From Mycolicibacterium komanii (GTDB lineage: Bacteria > Actinomycetota > Actinomycetes > Mycobacteriales > Mycobacteriaceae), in the NCBI RefSeq assembly GCF_001050035.1, contig NZ_CVTA01000009.1, positions 56,413-120,412 of the forward strand: DNA of 64,000 nucleotides, read 5' to 3'. Below the pieces are notes generated by a model. The model had not been told where the DNA came from. It saw only the letters and a list, made by a program, of their open reading frames with translations, and did not search any database. Positions 23,462 to 32,808 of this stretch are shown one piece after another (position 1 is the stretch's first letter; each line of letters opens with the position of its first letter). Position numbers and translations under genes: made by a program.

Positions 23462-25864
23462 CTACTCGGAGCGCCACAGCCGACGACGCTCTCCCAACAC
23501 CGCTCCCTGCACCCACCAGATCACCTCGATGGCGGCGGCTGCGGCCACTCCGATGCCCAGGGCGACCGACGTCGTCTTGGCGTTCGAGATGTCGAGCATG
23601 AACAGCTCCTGCGCCAGCGGTAGGGAGAAGATCAACACGTAAGCCAGGCCCGAGACCGCTACCAGCGCCACGCGCCACCACTGGTACGGCCGCGCCACGA
23701 CCGCGAGCACCCAGATCGCCCCGACCAGGAGGGTGACCAGCGCCGCGGTCGACGCCTGCGTCTGCTCGGCGGGTGTGGCCTCGCGGCCCTGGTAGGCGGC
23801 GAGGTAGGAGGCGAACGTCGCGACACCGACGACCAGACCCGACGGCAGGGCAGCCGTCATAACCCGTCGCACGAACCCCGGATGCGCGCGCTCCTTGTTC
23901 GGCGCCAGCGACAGGATGAACGCCGGGATGCCGATGGTGAACCACGCCGCGATCGTGACGTGGATGGGCTGGAACGGGAACAGCAGCGGGTCGGTGCCGA
24001 AGATCTTCGACGCCAGCCCGGCCAGGCCGACGAACGTCGCCAGCAGAACCGAATAGACGGTCTTGGTCAGGAACAGGTTCGAGACGCGTTCGATGTTGCC
24101 GATCACCCGCCGGCCCTCGCCGACCACGTACGGCAGCGTCGCGAACTTGTTGTCCAACAACACGATCTGCGCCACCGCGCGCGACGCCGAGCTGCCCGAA
24201 CCCATCGCGACGCCGATGTCGGCGTCCTTCAGCGCGAGCACGTCGTTGACGCCGTCGCCGGTCATCGCGACCGTGTGCCCGCGCGACTGCAGGGCATGCA
24301 CCATGGCCCGCTTCTGGTCGGGGCGCACCCGCCCGAACGTGGTGTGCGACTCGAGCGCGTCGGCCAGTTCGTCGGTGGTCTCCGGCAGGTGCCTGGCATC
24401 CATGCACTCTCCACGCAGGCCCAGGGACCCCGCGACGGCACCCACGGACACCGCGTTGTCTCCGGAGATCACCTTGATCGAAACCTTCTGGGAGGCAAAG
24501 TAATCGAGGGTGTCACGGGCGTCGGGCCGGACGCGCTGTTCGAGCACGACCAGCGCCGCGGGGGTGACGCAGCCGGGGGCGGCGGGGTGATCGACGGGCA
24601 GGTCGCTGGACCCGAGCAGCAGCACCCGAAGCCCGGCCGAGCCGATCTGTTCGGCCTTGTCCGCGATCGGCGAGCCCGGTTCGCACAGCACGTCGGGTGC
24701 GCCGATCACCCAGTTGCCGTGCTCCCCGTAGGAGGCGCCGCTCCACTTTGTCGCGGACTTGAACGGCGCGACGGCCGTGGCCGTCCAGCCGGGCGGCATC
24801 TTGTACGCCTCGGCGATGGCCTGCATGCTCGCGTTGGGCCGGGCGTCGTCGGCGGCCAGCTGCGCCAGGATGTTTCCGACATCCGTCTCGTCGAGCGGCT
24901 CGAGATCGGAGACCTGCATACCGTTCTCGGTCAGGGTGCCGGTCTTGTCGGCGCAGACGACGTCGACGCGGGCCAGGCCTTCGATCGCGGGCAGTTCGTT
25001 GACCAGACACTGCCTGCGGCCCAGCCGGATCACGCCGACGGCGAACGCGATCGACGTCATCAGGACCAGACCTTCGGGAACCATCGGCACCAGCGCGCCG
25101 ACCATCGCCAGTACCGAGCGCCGCCAACCGGACTCTGTGGTGAACAGCTGGGTGTAGATGGTCAACAGCCCGGCGGGGATCAGCAGGTACGTGATGAACT
25201 GCAGGATCTTGTTGATGCCGCTGCGCAGTTCGGAATTCACCAGGGTGAACTTGCTGGCTTCTTCGGCGAGTTTGGCCGCGTACGCTTCCCGGCCGACCTT
25301 GGCGGCGCGGTAGGCGCCGGTGCCCGCGACGACGAAGCTGCCGGACATCACCTGATCGCCGGCGTCTTTGGCGATCGGATCGGCTTCCCCGGTGAGCAGC
25401 GACTCGTCGACCTCGAGGTTGGCTTCCTCGACGACCTGGCCGTCGACCACGATCTGGTCTCCGGGTCCGAGTTCGATGATGTCGTCGAGGACGATCTCGT
25501 TGGGACTCAGTTGCTGCACGGCCGATCCGGTCGCAGTTTGCCTGCGCACCAACGGTTTCGCCTGGCCGACGATCGCGAGCTTGTCGAGCGTGCGCTTGGC
25601 GCGCAGCTCCTGGATGATGCCGATGCCGCTGTTGGCGATGATCAGCAACCCGAAGGCGCCGTTGATCACCGACCCGGTGGACAGCACGATGATCAGCAGG
25701 ACGCCGAGGATCGCGTTGATGCGGGTGAACACGTTGGCCCGCACGATGTCGGAGACGCTGCGCGCCGCCCGCGTCGGGACGTCGTTGGTCTTGCCTTCTG
25801 CGATGCGTTGCGCGACCTCGGCTTCGGTGAGCCCGCCGGCCTGCAGTTCGGGTGCGGTGGTCAC
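23462..25864 (-). CDS. ctpE: P-type cation-transporting ATPase CtpE
   Basis: 800-residue P-type ATPase. It shows TGEADP in the actuator domain (about residue 157), the phosphorylation motif DKTGTLTEN (Asp about residue 304), the hinge motif [17 protein letters not shown] (about residue 535) and about ten hydrophobic segments. It lacks an N-terminal CxxC heavy-metal domain. The mycobacterial orthologue CtpE is reported to take up calcium. Assignment rests on the conserved order Rv0905-Rv0910. Start is GTG 25864, overlapping the stop of the serine hydrolase gene (GTGA). It precedes the antitoxin-like gene by 10 bases, so it is cotranscribed with it. Confidence 0.93.
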   Translation of the reverse strand: MTTAPELQAGGLTEAEVAQRIAEGKTNDVPTRAARSVSDIVRANVFTRINAILGVLLIIVLSTGSVINGAFGLLIIANSGIGIIQELRAKRTLDKLAIVGQAKPLVRRQTATGSAVQQLSPNEIVLDDIIELGPGDQIVVDGQVVEEANLEVDESLLTGEADPIAKDAGDQVMSGSFVVAGTGAYRAAKVGREAYAAKLAEEASKFTLVNSELRSGINKILQFITYLLIPAGLLTIYTQLFTTESGWRRSVLAMVGALVPMVPEGLVLMTSIAFAVGVIRLGRRQCLVNELPAIEGLARVDVVCADKTGTLTENGMQVSDLEPLDETDVGNILAQLAADDARPNASMQAIAEAYKMPPGWTATAVAPFKSATKWSGASYGEHGNWVIGAPDVLCEPGSPIADKAEQIGSAGLRVLLLGSSDLPVDHPAAPGCVTPAALVVLEQRVRPDARDTLDYFASQKVSIKVISGDNAVSVGAVAGSLGLRGECMDARHLPETTDELADALESHTTFGRVRPDQKRAMVHALQSRGHTVAMTGDGVNDVLALKDADIGVAMGSGSSASRAVAQIVLLDNKFATLPYVVGEGRRVIGNIERVSNLFLTKTVYSVLLATFVGLAGLASKIFGTDPLLFPFQPIHVTIAAWFTIGIPAFILSLAPNKERAHPGFVRRVMTAALPSGLVVGVATFASYLAAYQGREATPAEQTQASTAALVTLLVGAIWVLAVVARPYQWWRVALVAVSGLAYVLIFSLPLAQELFMLDISNAKTTSVALGIGVAAAAAIEVIWWVQGAVLGERRRLWRSE

Positions 25865-27444
25865 TTGACGAACGTCCCCTTCTTGAACGTGTCGTAGTAC
25901 TCCAGAGTGAGCTTGTCGCCGTCGAAGGTGGCTGTGGAAATCGTTCCCGGCGGCGCGTTCTCGGTGACGAGGGAGAACGTGAAGGTGTTGCCGTCCCAGT
26001 GCTCGAGCGCCACATCGAACTTCGGGCCAAGAGCCAGGCGCAGCCGGCCCTCCCGCTCGGTGATCCTGGCCGGCCCCCAGTAGTCGTTGTTGTACGTGCC
26101 GACGTAGGACGCCAGTGGTGCCGCGGGTGCGGGGTTGGCGGGCGGCTTCTTGCCCACCAGCGACCCCACCGGCTTCTCCATCTTGACGAACGCGGCGTTG
26201 TAGAGGCCGTACCAGTCCTCGCGCACCTCGCCGAACTGCACCAGGTCGGCGAACTGCGCGGTGAGCGCCTCAGGGACACCCGAGGGCGTGGCGTTGGTTA
26301 GTGCGACGATCGCGACGTCGGCCGACGGCAGGATCAGGAAGTTCGTTCCGGTGCCGAGTTCGAACGCGCCCGAATGGCTCAGCTCCATCCGGGCCGCCGA
26401 GGTGGAGCTGACGTTGAAGCCGAACCCGTAGAAGCCCGACCGCATGGCGGGTTCGGTGGCGGGACTCGACACGATCTGGGGCGTGAGCGCCGGCAGGAGG
26501 GCCTCGGCAGCGACGATCTGCTTGCCGTCATGGCCGCCGCTCGCGAGCACCATGGCCAGCCAGCGGGTTATGTCATTGACCGACGAACTCGCCCCGCCCG
26601 CAGGCGCTTCCGGGTCGGCATCGCGGACGAAGGCCGGCTCATAGCGTCCATCCATGTGGATGTGGCCGATCGCGCGGTCGGTCCGGGCTTCGTAGTCGGC
26701 GAACCGATAGCTCGTCTGCCCCATGCCGAGAGGACGGAACAGCACCTCGTCGGCGAGCGCCTCCCACGGCTTCCCGGCACCCACCGCTACCGCCTCGGCA
26801 CCGGCCGTGTACCCGAAGTTGGTGTAGGCGTACGAGATCCGGAACGGGTCCAGCGGGAGCTGGCGCAGCCGCTCGAGCACCTGCCTGCGGTCGTATCCGA
26901 GGTCCTCGAGCATGTCGCCTGCGTGGTCGGGCAGCCCGGAGCGGTGCGACATCATGTCGCCGACGGTGACCATCGGGGTGACCGCCGGGTCGGACAGCGC
27001 GAACCACGGCAGCTTGGACACGATCGGCGTGTCCCAGCCGACGGCGCCGACACCGACCTGGTGCGCGACCACCGTCGCGGCAAGGGATTTCGACACCGAG
27101 GCGAGCTGGAACACGGTGTCCGGGTTGATTCGGTTTTCGTCGTCATCGGGTTTGGTGGCATCCTTGACGCCGAAGCCCTTGGCGTACACGGTCTTTCCGC
27201 CGTGCACGACGGCGACCGCCATACCCGGGAGGCCCGACTTGCGCATCAGGTCCTCTGCGATGCTGTCGAGTTTGGAGATCGCGTTGTCGACCGCGTTCTC
27301 CGGCAGCGGCATCGCAGGCACCAGCGGCGGTGGGACGTCGGACTGCGCGCTCGGAGACGGCTGCGGGGCGGGTTGGGAGTGGTCGGCGCCGCAGCCCGCA
27401 ACGAGCAGCAACCCCGCGACAGCCACCCTGGCCAGTGCTTTCAT
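25861..27444 (-). CDS. Serine hydrolase of the beta-lactamase/class C family, lipoprotein (Rv0907-like)
   Basis: 527 residues. The N-terminus [21 protein letters not shown] carries a lipobox (LVAGC), so it is probably a lipoprotein on the outer face of the membrane. Penicillin-binding-type motifs are SVSK (about residue 115), YTN (about 206) and HSG in SHSGAFELG (about 350). After residue 430 comes a DUF3471-like beta domain ([18 protein letters not shown]). It may be an esterase, amidase or peptidase; the family is broad. It occupies the Rv0907 position between the MBL-fold gene and ctpE. Confidence 0.88.
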   Translation of the reverse strand: MKALARVAVAGLLLVAGCGADHSQPAPQPSPSAQSDVPPPLVPAMPLPENAVDNAISKLDSIAEDLMRKSGLPGMAVAVVHGGKTVYAKGFGVKDATKPDDDENRINPDTVFQLASVSKSLAATVVAHQVGVGAVGWDTPIVSKLPWFALSDPAVTPMVTVGDMMSHRSGLPDHAGDMLEDLGYDRRQVLERLRQLPLDPFRISYAYTNFGYTAGAEAVAVGAGKPWEALADEVLFRPLGMGQTSYRFADYEARTDRAIGHIHMDGRYEPAFVRDADPEAPAGGASSSVNDITRWLAMVLASGGHDGKQIVAAEALLPALTPQIVSSPATEPAMRSGFYGFGFNVSSTSAARMELSHSGAFELGTGTNFLILPSADVAIVALTNATPSGVPEALTAQFADLVQFGEVREDWYGLYNAAFVKMEKPVGSLVGKKPPANPAPAAPLASYVGTYNNDYWGPARITEREGRLRLALGPKFDVALEHWDGNTFTFSLVTENAPPGTISTATFDGDKLTLEYYDTFKKGTFVK

Positions 27445-27531
27445 GAGCTGAACGGTAACCCGGCGAGCGCACGGTTGCGGTACGCAAACCGCGAGTCCAC
27501 CTGCAAATAAGCGCGCGCCGGGTGGGAGAAG

Positions 27532-28650
27532 CTAGAACCGCCACCAGTGGTCGAGCGGCGGGGCCGCATTCAGCTGGACTCGCTGACCCGGCCTGGGCAC
27601 CGCGATCTGCACCTGTTCGGCGTCGGCGGCGCGCAGCAGCCGCTCGACCGGTTCGGCCCACGGGTGCGGGGCGAGTCGGAAGGTGGCCCAGTGGATCGGC
27701 ACCAGCAGGCCCTTGTCGGATTCGGCGACGTCGAGGTGCGCCTTCACCGCCTCTTCAGGGTTCATGTGGATGTCCGGCCACGCCGGGTGGTAGGCGCCGA
27801 CGGGCAGCAGCGTCAGGTCGAACGGCCCGTGGTCCATGCCGATCTGGGCGAAGCTCTTGGTGTAGCCGGTGTCACCGCCGAAGAAGGCCTTGTGCCGCGG
27901 GCCCATGATCACCCACGACGCCCACAGCGTGGTGTTGCGGGACAGCAGCCGGCCGGAGAAGTGCCGCGCCGGCGTGCACACCAGGGTGAGCTCGCCGATC
28001 GTGTGGCTCTCGTGCCAGTCGAGCTCGACGATCCGGCTCTCCGGTATCCCCCATTTGCGCAGGTGGGCCCCGATGCCGAGCGGCACCACGAACGGCGCCC
28101 GCTGAGTGCGCGCGAGCCCGGTGATCGTGTCCATGTCGAGGTGGTCGTAGTGGTCGTGGCTGATGATGATGGCGTCGACGGCGGCGAGCGCTTCGAGCGG
28201 AGCGGGCACCTCGTGCATGCGCTCCGGTCCGACCGTCTGCGACGGCGAGCACCGCCGGCTCCACACCGGGTCGGCCAGCACGCGGTAGCCGTCGAGTTCG
28301 ACCAGCGCCGAGGAGTGGCCGAACCAGCACGCCGACACCTGCGTCGAGTCGGGTTCGGTCGGTGACGGCGTGACGACAGGAATCTCTCCTGCCGGCTTCC
28401 CGACGCCGCGCGACCCGATCAACTCGCGCACCAAAAGCCGCTGCTGCTCCTGGTCGATGCTCAGCATCGAGGCCGGTTCGAGGTTGACGAAGACTCCGTC
28501 GCTGTAGTTCGAGGAGCGCCGCGCAACGCGTTCGATCTCCGTCGGCGAGGCCCCCAGCGCCGCGGGAGCGCCCTTGAGCGCACGCAGGAACCAGCCGCCG
28601 GCCAGCAGGGAGGCCGTGCCGAAGCCGATCCGCAACGCCGCCCGGATCAT
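27532..28650 (-). CDS. MBL-fold hydrolase, NAPE-PLD-like (Rv0906 position)
   Basis: 372 residues. Start ATG 28650 overlaps the echA6 stop by one base (TGATG). A short hydrophobic stretch at the N-terminus (ALRIGFGTASLLAGGWFLRAL) could anchor it in the membrane. Metallo-beta-lactamase motifs are WFGHSSALVELDG, SHDHYDHLD (about residue 163), PARHFSGR and GGDTGYTKSF. The last two are typical of N-acyl-phosphatidylethanolamine phospholipase D-like enzymes and of RomA-type outer-membrane hydrolases. It may hydrolyse a phospholipid or acyl phosphate ester. Its place beside echA6 matches Rv0906 in M. tuberculosis. Confidence 0.87.
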   Translation of the reverse strand: MIRAALRIGFGTASLLAGGWFLRALKGAPAALGASPTEIERVARRSSNYSDGVFVNLEPASMLSIDQEQQRLLVRELIGSRGVGKPAGEIPVVTPSPTEPDSTQVSACWFGHSSALVELDGYRVLADPVWSRRCSPSQTVGPERMHEVPAPLEALAAVDAIIISHDHYDHLDMDTITGLARTQRAPFVVPLGIGAHLRKWGIPESRIVELDWHESHTIGELTLVCTPARHFSGRLLSRNTTLWASWVIMGPRHKAFFGGDTGYTKSFAQIGMDHGPFDLTLLPVGAYHPAWPDIHMNPEEAVKAHLDVAESDKGLLVPIHWATFRLAPHPWAEPVERLLRAADAEQVQIAVPRPGQRVQLNAAPPLDHWWRF

Positions 28651-29384
28651 CAGGCGCCCTTGAACCTCGGGGGACGCTTCTCGATGCGCGCGACCTGCGC
28701 CTCGATGATGTCCTGGCTGGCCCACGCCCGGTCGAACAACTCCTGGTGCGCCGGCCACGGATCCTCGTAGGCGCCGTCGTCGTTGAGCACCCGCTTGGCG
28801 TGCTGCAGCGCCAGCGGCGCGTAGCCCGCGATCTCTTGTGCCCAGGCCTGGGCGTCCTCCAGTGTGCCGATGCGGTTGGCCATTCCGGTCTGCAGCGCGA
28901 CGTCAGCGGTGAGCCGTTCGGCGGCCAGCAGCATGCCCCGGGCCCGGCCCGCGCCGACCAGCGACGTCAGCCGCCGGATGCTCCAGTTGTCCAGCGCAAT
29001 ACCGTATTTCGCGACCGGGAACTGGAAGTACGCCTCGGGGGCGACGACCCTCAGATCACAGATCATCGACAGGATGACGCCGGCGCCGATGGCTGGGCCG
29101 TTGATCGCGCCGATGACGGGGACGGGAGCGGCGTCGATCGCCAGGTTGAGGGCGCGGGCCTTGTCCGGCAGTTCGTCGGCGACTCCCTGGCCGCCCGACA
29201 GGTCGGCGCCGGAGCTGAAGACATGGCCCTGCCCGGTCAGCACGATCGCGCGGACGTCCTCGGCGGTGGCCTTCTCGATCGCCTCGCGAAGACCGTCGAC
29301 GAGTTCGGAGTTGAGCGCGTTGCGGCGCTCGGGGCGCTGCATCTCGAGGGTCATCACGTGGCCGTCGCGGGTCACACCAATCAT
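28650..29384 (-). CDS. echA6: Enoyl-CoA hydratase/isomerase family protein, EchA6-like
   Basis: 244 residues of crotonase fold: N-terminal [25 protein letters not shown], the oxyanion-hole segment [11 protein letters not shown], and [21 protein letters not shown]. In M. tuberculosis EchA6 (Rv0905) is essential and has been described as a non-catalytic acyl-CoA carrier feeding fatty acids to mycolate synthesis. The symbol is given here mainly because of the conserved neighbours, since many mycobacterial crotonases look alike. It is the first gene of the leftward echA6-to-toxin run and lies 27 bases downstream of the debranching-enzyme gene. Confidence 0.78.
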   Translation of the reverse strand: MIGVTRDGHVMTLEMQRPERRNALNSELVDGLREAIEKATAEDVRAIVLTGQGHVFSSGADLSGGQGVADELPDKARALNLAIDAAPVPVIGAINGPAIGAGVILSMICDLRVVAPEAYFQFPVAKYGIALDNWSIRRLTSLVGAGRARGMLLAAERLTADVALQTGMANRIGTLEDAQAWAQEIAGYAPLALQHAKRVLNDDGAYEDPWPAHQELFDRAWASQDIIEAQVARIEKRPPRFKGA

Positions 29385-29411
29385 GTCGCCAGCCTATCGA
29401 CCGGTACCGGG

Positions 29412-31535
29412 TCAACCCTGTGGGGTGACCACCTCCCAGTCGTCGGGCACGCCGTGGACCTTGACGGACTCGCCTTCGGCCTCGATCTGCACGCTCGCGT
29501 CGCCCAGCGTCAGGTCGGTCAACGCGAGGCGGCCCCACGCCTGCGGCAGCGCCGGCGACACCGTGAACCGGCGGTTCGGCACGTCGGGGTCGAGTCCCAA
29601 GAAGGCACGCATGACCAGCAGCGGCGCGGCGCTCGCCCACGCCTGCGGTGAGCACGAGGTGGGATAGGGCACCGGTGAACGGAACTCCGAGCGGGAGAAC
29701 CCGCAGTACAGCTCCGGCAGGCGCCCGCCGAAGGCCTCGGCAGCGTCGAGCAGGCCGGTGGCGAGGCGCTCAGCGAGCTCGATCGCGCCCGGGAGGTGCC
29801 GGTAGCGCATCAGGCCCGCGACGACGATCGCGGTGTCGTGCGGCCACACCGAGCCGTTGTGGTAGCTCATCGGGTTGTAGGCGCCCATCGTCGTCGCCAG
29901 CGTCCGCAGCCCGAAACCGGAATCCATCTCGGGATTGCACAACCGCTCGATCATCGTCGCCGCATGCTCGTCACTGGCGATGCCGGTCCACAGACAGTGC
30001 CCGACGTTGCTCGTCAGGGCGTCGACGGGCCGCTTGTCACCGTCCAGTGCGACGGCGTACCAGCCTCGCTTCGGCAGCCAGAACGCGTCGAGGAACTTCT
30101 CGCGCAGCACATCGGCGCGGGCACGGAGCCGCTGCGCGGTCGCGGGCTCGCCGAACGCCTCGGCCAACGCGGCGCGGCCATTCAGCGCCGCGTACTGGTA
30201 GGCCTGCACCTCGCACAGCGCGACCGGCGGGGCGGCGATGCGGCCGGCCGCGTCGTTGATGCCGTCGAAGCTGTCCTTCCACCCCTGGTTGACCAGGCCG
30301 CGATCGGTTGCGCGCCGGTATTCGATGAAGCCGTCCCCGTCGCGGTCGCCATAGCGCGCGGCCCAGTCCAGCGCCGCGTCGGCCGCGGGCAGCAGCGACC
30401 GGACGAAGCTCTCGTCGGCGCCCCATCGCCAGCTTTCGGCGAGCAGCATTACGAACAGCGGTGTGGCGTCGACCGAGCCGTAGTAGACGCTGCCGCCGAA
30501 CACCGCGTCGCTGGCGGGGCCGCGACGGATCTCGTGCATGATCCGACCGGGCTGCTCCTCGGTGATCGGATCCACCCGCCGCCCCTGCGTCTCGGCCAGG
30601 TGATGCAGCGTGCCGACGGACAACTCGCAGTCCAGCGGCAGCGCCATCCACGCGGTGAGGATGCTGTCGCGTCCGAACAGCGTCATGTACCACGGTGCCC
30701 CGGCCGCCACGAACGGCCGGCCTTCGCCGGTCTCGTCGCGGATGAGCAGCGACCCGAGGTCGGTTTCGGTGCGCCGCAACACTTCCGCGAGGGCCCGGTG
30801 GTCGGTCTCGACCGTCGTGGTGGTGTGGCGGAACGCCTCCATCTTCTGCGCGGGCTCGCTGGCTTCGAAGTGCTCGCCGCTGCGGAAGCGGCTCTTGACG
30901 CTCTGGTTGGCCCACGTCGGCTGCACGACGATCTCGGTCTGCCAGCGCTGACGCGGTGGCACCACGATGCGCCAACTCATCAGCCCCGGGGTGACCGACG
31001 GCTGACCGGACGCCGAGACGGTGATGCCGCGGACGTGGTCGCTGCGATCCTGCAGCACGAGTTCGTCGTTGACGACGGACATCTCGGCATCGCCGACCAC
31101 CGGGCGCCCCTCCTTGACCGTGAAGAGATCGGCGAAGTCGGCGTCGACGAACAGTTCGACGGTCACCACCGTGCTCTCGGCGTCGAGGTTGTGCACCGAG
31201 ATGGTCTCCCGCATGCCGTCGGCGACCAGCCGCTCCCTCACCACCAGCAGCGTGCTGTCGGCGAGCCCCGCCCTCGGCGTGCGACGCGAGATAAAGTGCG
31301 CCGCAAACGCTTCGGGCGTATCGACCGACAGCGGCTCGGGTGGTCGGCCGTCCACCCGCAGCTCCCAGCGGGACAGTACGCGGGCGTCGCGGAAGAACAG
31401 CCCCTGCGAACGGCCCGCCTGCACGTCGCCGTGGCGGTCGGACACACAGAAGGTGGCACCTTCCACCAGCGTCACGGTGTCCCCGCCGGGCCCGATGCTC
31501 GCCGTGCCGCTGTTGAGGGGCGCCGGGGCGCTCAC
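29412..31535 (-). CDS. Glycogen-debranching-type amylo-alpha-1,6-glucosidase family protein
   Basis: 707 residues. An N-terminal beta-sandwich domain (about 1-200; VTLVEGATFCVSDRHGDV, GLFFRDARVLSRWELRVDG) resembles the glycogen-debranching N-terminal domain. An (alpha/alpha)6 barrel of the GH63/GH133 type follows, with AGAPWYMTLFGRDSILTAWM, NQGWKDSFDGI and YHNGSVWPHDTAIV. It probably hydrolyses alpha-glucosidic bonds in a storage or cell-wall glucan. Start GTG 31535 overlaps the glycosyltransferase stop (GTGA). The frame is open upstream without domain similarity. It is part of a two-gene unit controlled from the CIRCE-bearing promoter at 32.7 kb. Confidence 0.88.
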   Translation of the reverse strand: MSAPAPLNSGTASIGPGGDTVTLVEGATFCVSDRHGDVQAGRSQGLFFRDARVLSRWELRVDGRPPEPLSVDTPEAFAAHFISRRTPRAGLADSTLLVVRERLVADGMRETISVHNLDAESTVVTVELFVDADFADLFTVKEGRPVVGDAEMSVVNDELVLQDRSDHVRGITVSASGQPSVTPGLMSWRIVVPPRQRWQTEIVVQPTWANQSVKSRFRSGEHFEASEPAQKMEAFRHTTTTVETDHRALAEVLRRTETDLGSLLIRDETGEGRPFVAAGAPWYMTLFGRDSILTAWMALPLDCELSVGTLHHLAETQGRRVDPITEEQPGRIMHEIRRGPASDAVFGGSVYYGSVDATPLFVMLLAESWRWGADESFVRSLLPAADAALDWAARYGDRDGDGFIEYRRATDRGLVNQGWKDSFDGINDAAGRIAAPPVALCEVQAYQYAALNGRAALAEAFGEPATAQRLRARADVLREKFLDAFWLPKRGWYAVALDGDKRPVDALTSNVGHCLWTGIASDEHAATMIERLCNPEMDSGFGLRTLATTMGAYNPMSYHNGSVWPHDTAIVVAGLMRYRHLPGAIELAERLATGLLDAAEAFGGRLPELYCGFSRSEFRSPVPYPTSCSPQAWASAAPLLVMRAFLGLDPDVPNRRFTVSPALPQAWGRLALTDLTLGDASVQIEAEGESVKVHGVPDDWEVVTPQG

Positions 31536-32689
31536 GCGCTGGTCCGTTCCGAACTGTGCGGCTCGATGACTCGGCGCAAGCTGATCTGCTCGCGCACCGC
31601 AGGGGCGGCACCGACCATCGACCGGTAGATGCGTTCGTAGCCGGAGCCGAACTGGCCGACGGCGAAGTGCGCTGCGACATGGCGTCGACAGGTGGCCGGG
31701 TCGATCGTGGACACCTTGCCGATCGCCTCGGGCAGCTCTTCGGGCTTGTCGCAGACGAAGCCGGTCACGCAGTCGACGACGACCTCGGGGACCGCGCCGC
31801 CCCGCAACGCGACAACCGGTGTGCCGCAAGCCATCGCCTCGATCATCACCATCCCGAACGGCTCCTCCCACTGGATGGGGAACAGCAGGCAGCGGGCACC
31901 GGCCAGCAGCTTGCGCTTGCTGGTGGCGTCGGCCTGGCCGAACACATGGTCGTTCGGGGTGAGCCGGGGACGCACGTACTCGTCGAAGTACGCCTGCTCC
32001 GAAGGTTCGTCGCACTTGCCGGCCAGCACGAGCGGGATCCCGGCCTCGTGCGCCGCGTCGAGCGCCAGGTGCGCGCCCTTGTACGGCGCGTAGCGGCCGA
32101 GAAACAGAGCGTAATCCCCCTTGTCGGCGCGGAAGGGCCACTCGTCGATACGCAGCGCATTGTGTACCCGGCCAACCCAATTCAGGTCTGGCGCCAGCTC
32201 ACGCTGGCGGTCGCTGATCGCGATGAGGCCGACGTCGTCGCCGAGCTCGCGGTAGTACGGGTAGAGGTCTTCGTCGATCGGGCCGTGCACGGTGACCACC
32301 GTGGGCAGGCCGAGCGACCTGTACCCGGCCGCGTTGAGCGGGCCGGCGAAGGTGTGGTCGTGGACGACGTCGACGCCGTCGGTTTCTGCGATCCGTTCGA
32401 TCGCGCGTCGCACCTTCAGCGCGTGCATGACCTCGGGGAACGGCTGGCCCAGGCGGTCGGAGAGCACGTCGTCCCACAGCGGGACGAAGCGGGCGGCGGT
32501 CCCAGACTCGCCCGCGCCCAGAACGGTGACGTGGTGACCGCGCTTGACCAGGGAGTCTGCCAGGTCGGCGACGACGGCTTCGGTGCCGCCATAACCCTTG
32601 GGCGGAATGTCGAAATACGGCGGTGCTACGAGCACTATGCGCAACGGATTCATCGGATCGGTATGCATGGCGAAGTTCTTGCCGCTCAC
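31532..32689 (-). CDS. Glycosyltransferase family 4 protein
   Basis: 385 residues of GT-B fold. The N-terminal half starts IVLVAPPYFDIPPKGYGGTE, the usual acceptor-domain loop of GT4 enzymes. The C-terminal half has FLGRYAPYKGAHLALDAA and LLFPIQWEEPFGMVMIEAMACGTPVVALRGG with the E-x7-E motif that binds the nucleotide sugar. Start GTG 32689 (MSGKNFAMH) is favoured because AAGGAGG lies about 6 bases upstream; Met 8 is an alternative. It forms an operon with the debranching-type enzyme. The acceptor is unknown. Heat-shock control is suggested by the CIRCE element 30 bases upstream. Confidence 0.9.
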   Translation of the reverse strand: MSGKNFAMHTDPMNPLRIVLVAPPYFDIPPKGYGGTEAVVADLADSLVKRGHHVTVLGAGESGTAARFVPLWDDVLSDRLGQPFPEVMHALKVRRAIERIAETDGVDVVHDHTFAGPLNAAGYRSLGLPTVVTVHGPIDEDLYPYYRELGDDVGLIAISDRQRELAPDLNWVGRVHNALRIDEWPFRADKGDYALFLGRYAPYKGAHLALDAAHEAGIPLVLAGKCDEPSEQAYFDEYVRPRLTPNDHVFGQADATSKRKLLAGARCLLFPIQWEEPFGMVMIEAMACGTPVVALRGGAVPEVVVDCVTGFVCDKPEELPEAIGKVSTIDPATCRRHVAAHFAVGQFGSGYERIYRSMVGAAPAVREQISLRRVIEPHSSERTSA

Positions 32690-32719
32690 TGAATTTCCTC
32701 CTTCCCTCCCAGCCAGCGG

Positions 32720-32746
32720 TTAGCACTCTCATCCGTCGAGTGCCAA
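32720..32746. promoter_or_regulatory. CIRCE element (HrcA operator)
   Basis: TTAGCACTC, nine bases, then GAGTGCCAA. This matches the CIRCE consensus TTAGCACTC-N9-GAGTGCTAA at 17 of 18 arm positions with the exact spacer. On the minus strand a possible -10 (CATAAT, 32751-32746) abuts the element, and the glycosyltransferase start is 30 bases downstream. This is the usual place for a CIRCE between promoter and start codon. HrcA repression relieved by heat shock is therefore predicted for the glycosyltransferase/debranching pair. It could also touch the divergent accD3 promoter, 62 bases away. Confidence 0.85.
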
Positions 32747-32808
32747 TTATGGCCAGGTCGTCGTCGCCGCGCCAGCGATGGGCCCAGTGGGCGCGATAAC
32801 CTCGCCTG

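Noticed and set aside
23882..25897. 671-codon open frame on the plus strand
   Set aside because: Antisense to ctpE, whose P-type ATPase motifs are unambiguous. The translation has the mirror composition of the real gene.
29796..31628. 610-codon open frame on the plus strand
   Set aside because: Antisense to the debranching-type enzyme; no motif, no ribosome binding site, biased composition.
29412..32180. Debranching enzyme extended upstream to 922 residues
   Set aside because: The extra 215 codons run antisense-like through the glycosyltransferase gene in another frame and show no domain. The GTG at 31535 overlapping the upstream stop fits better.
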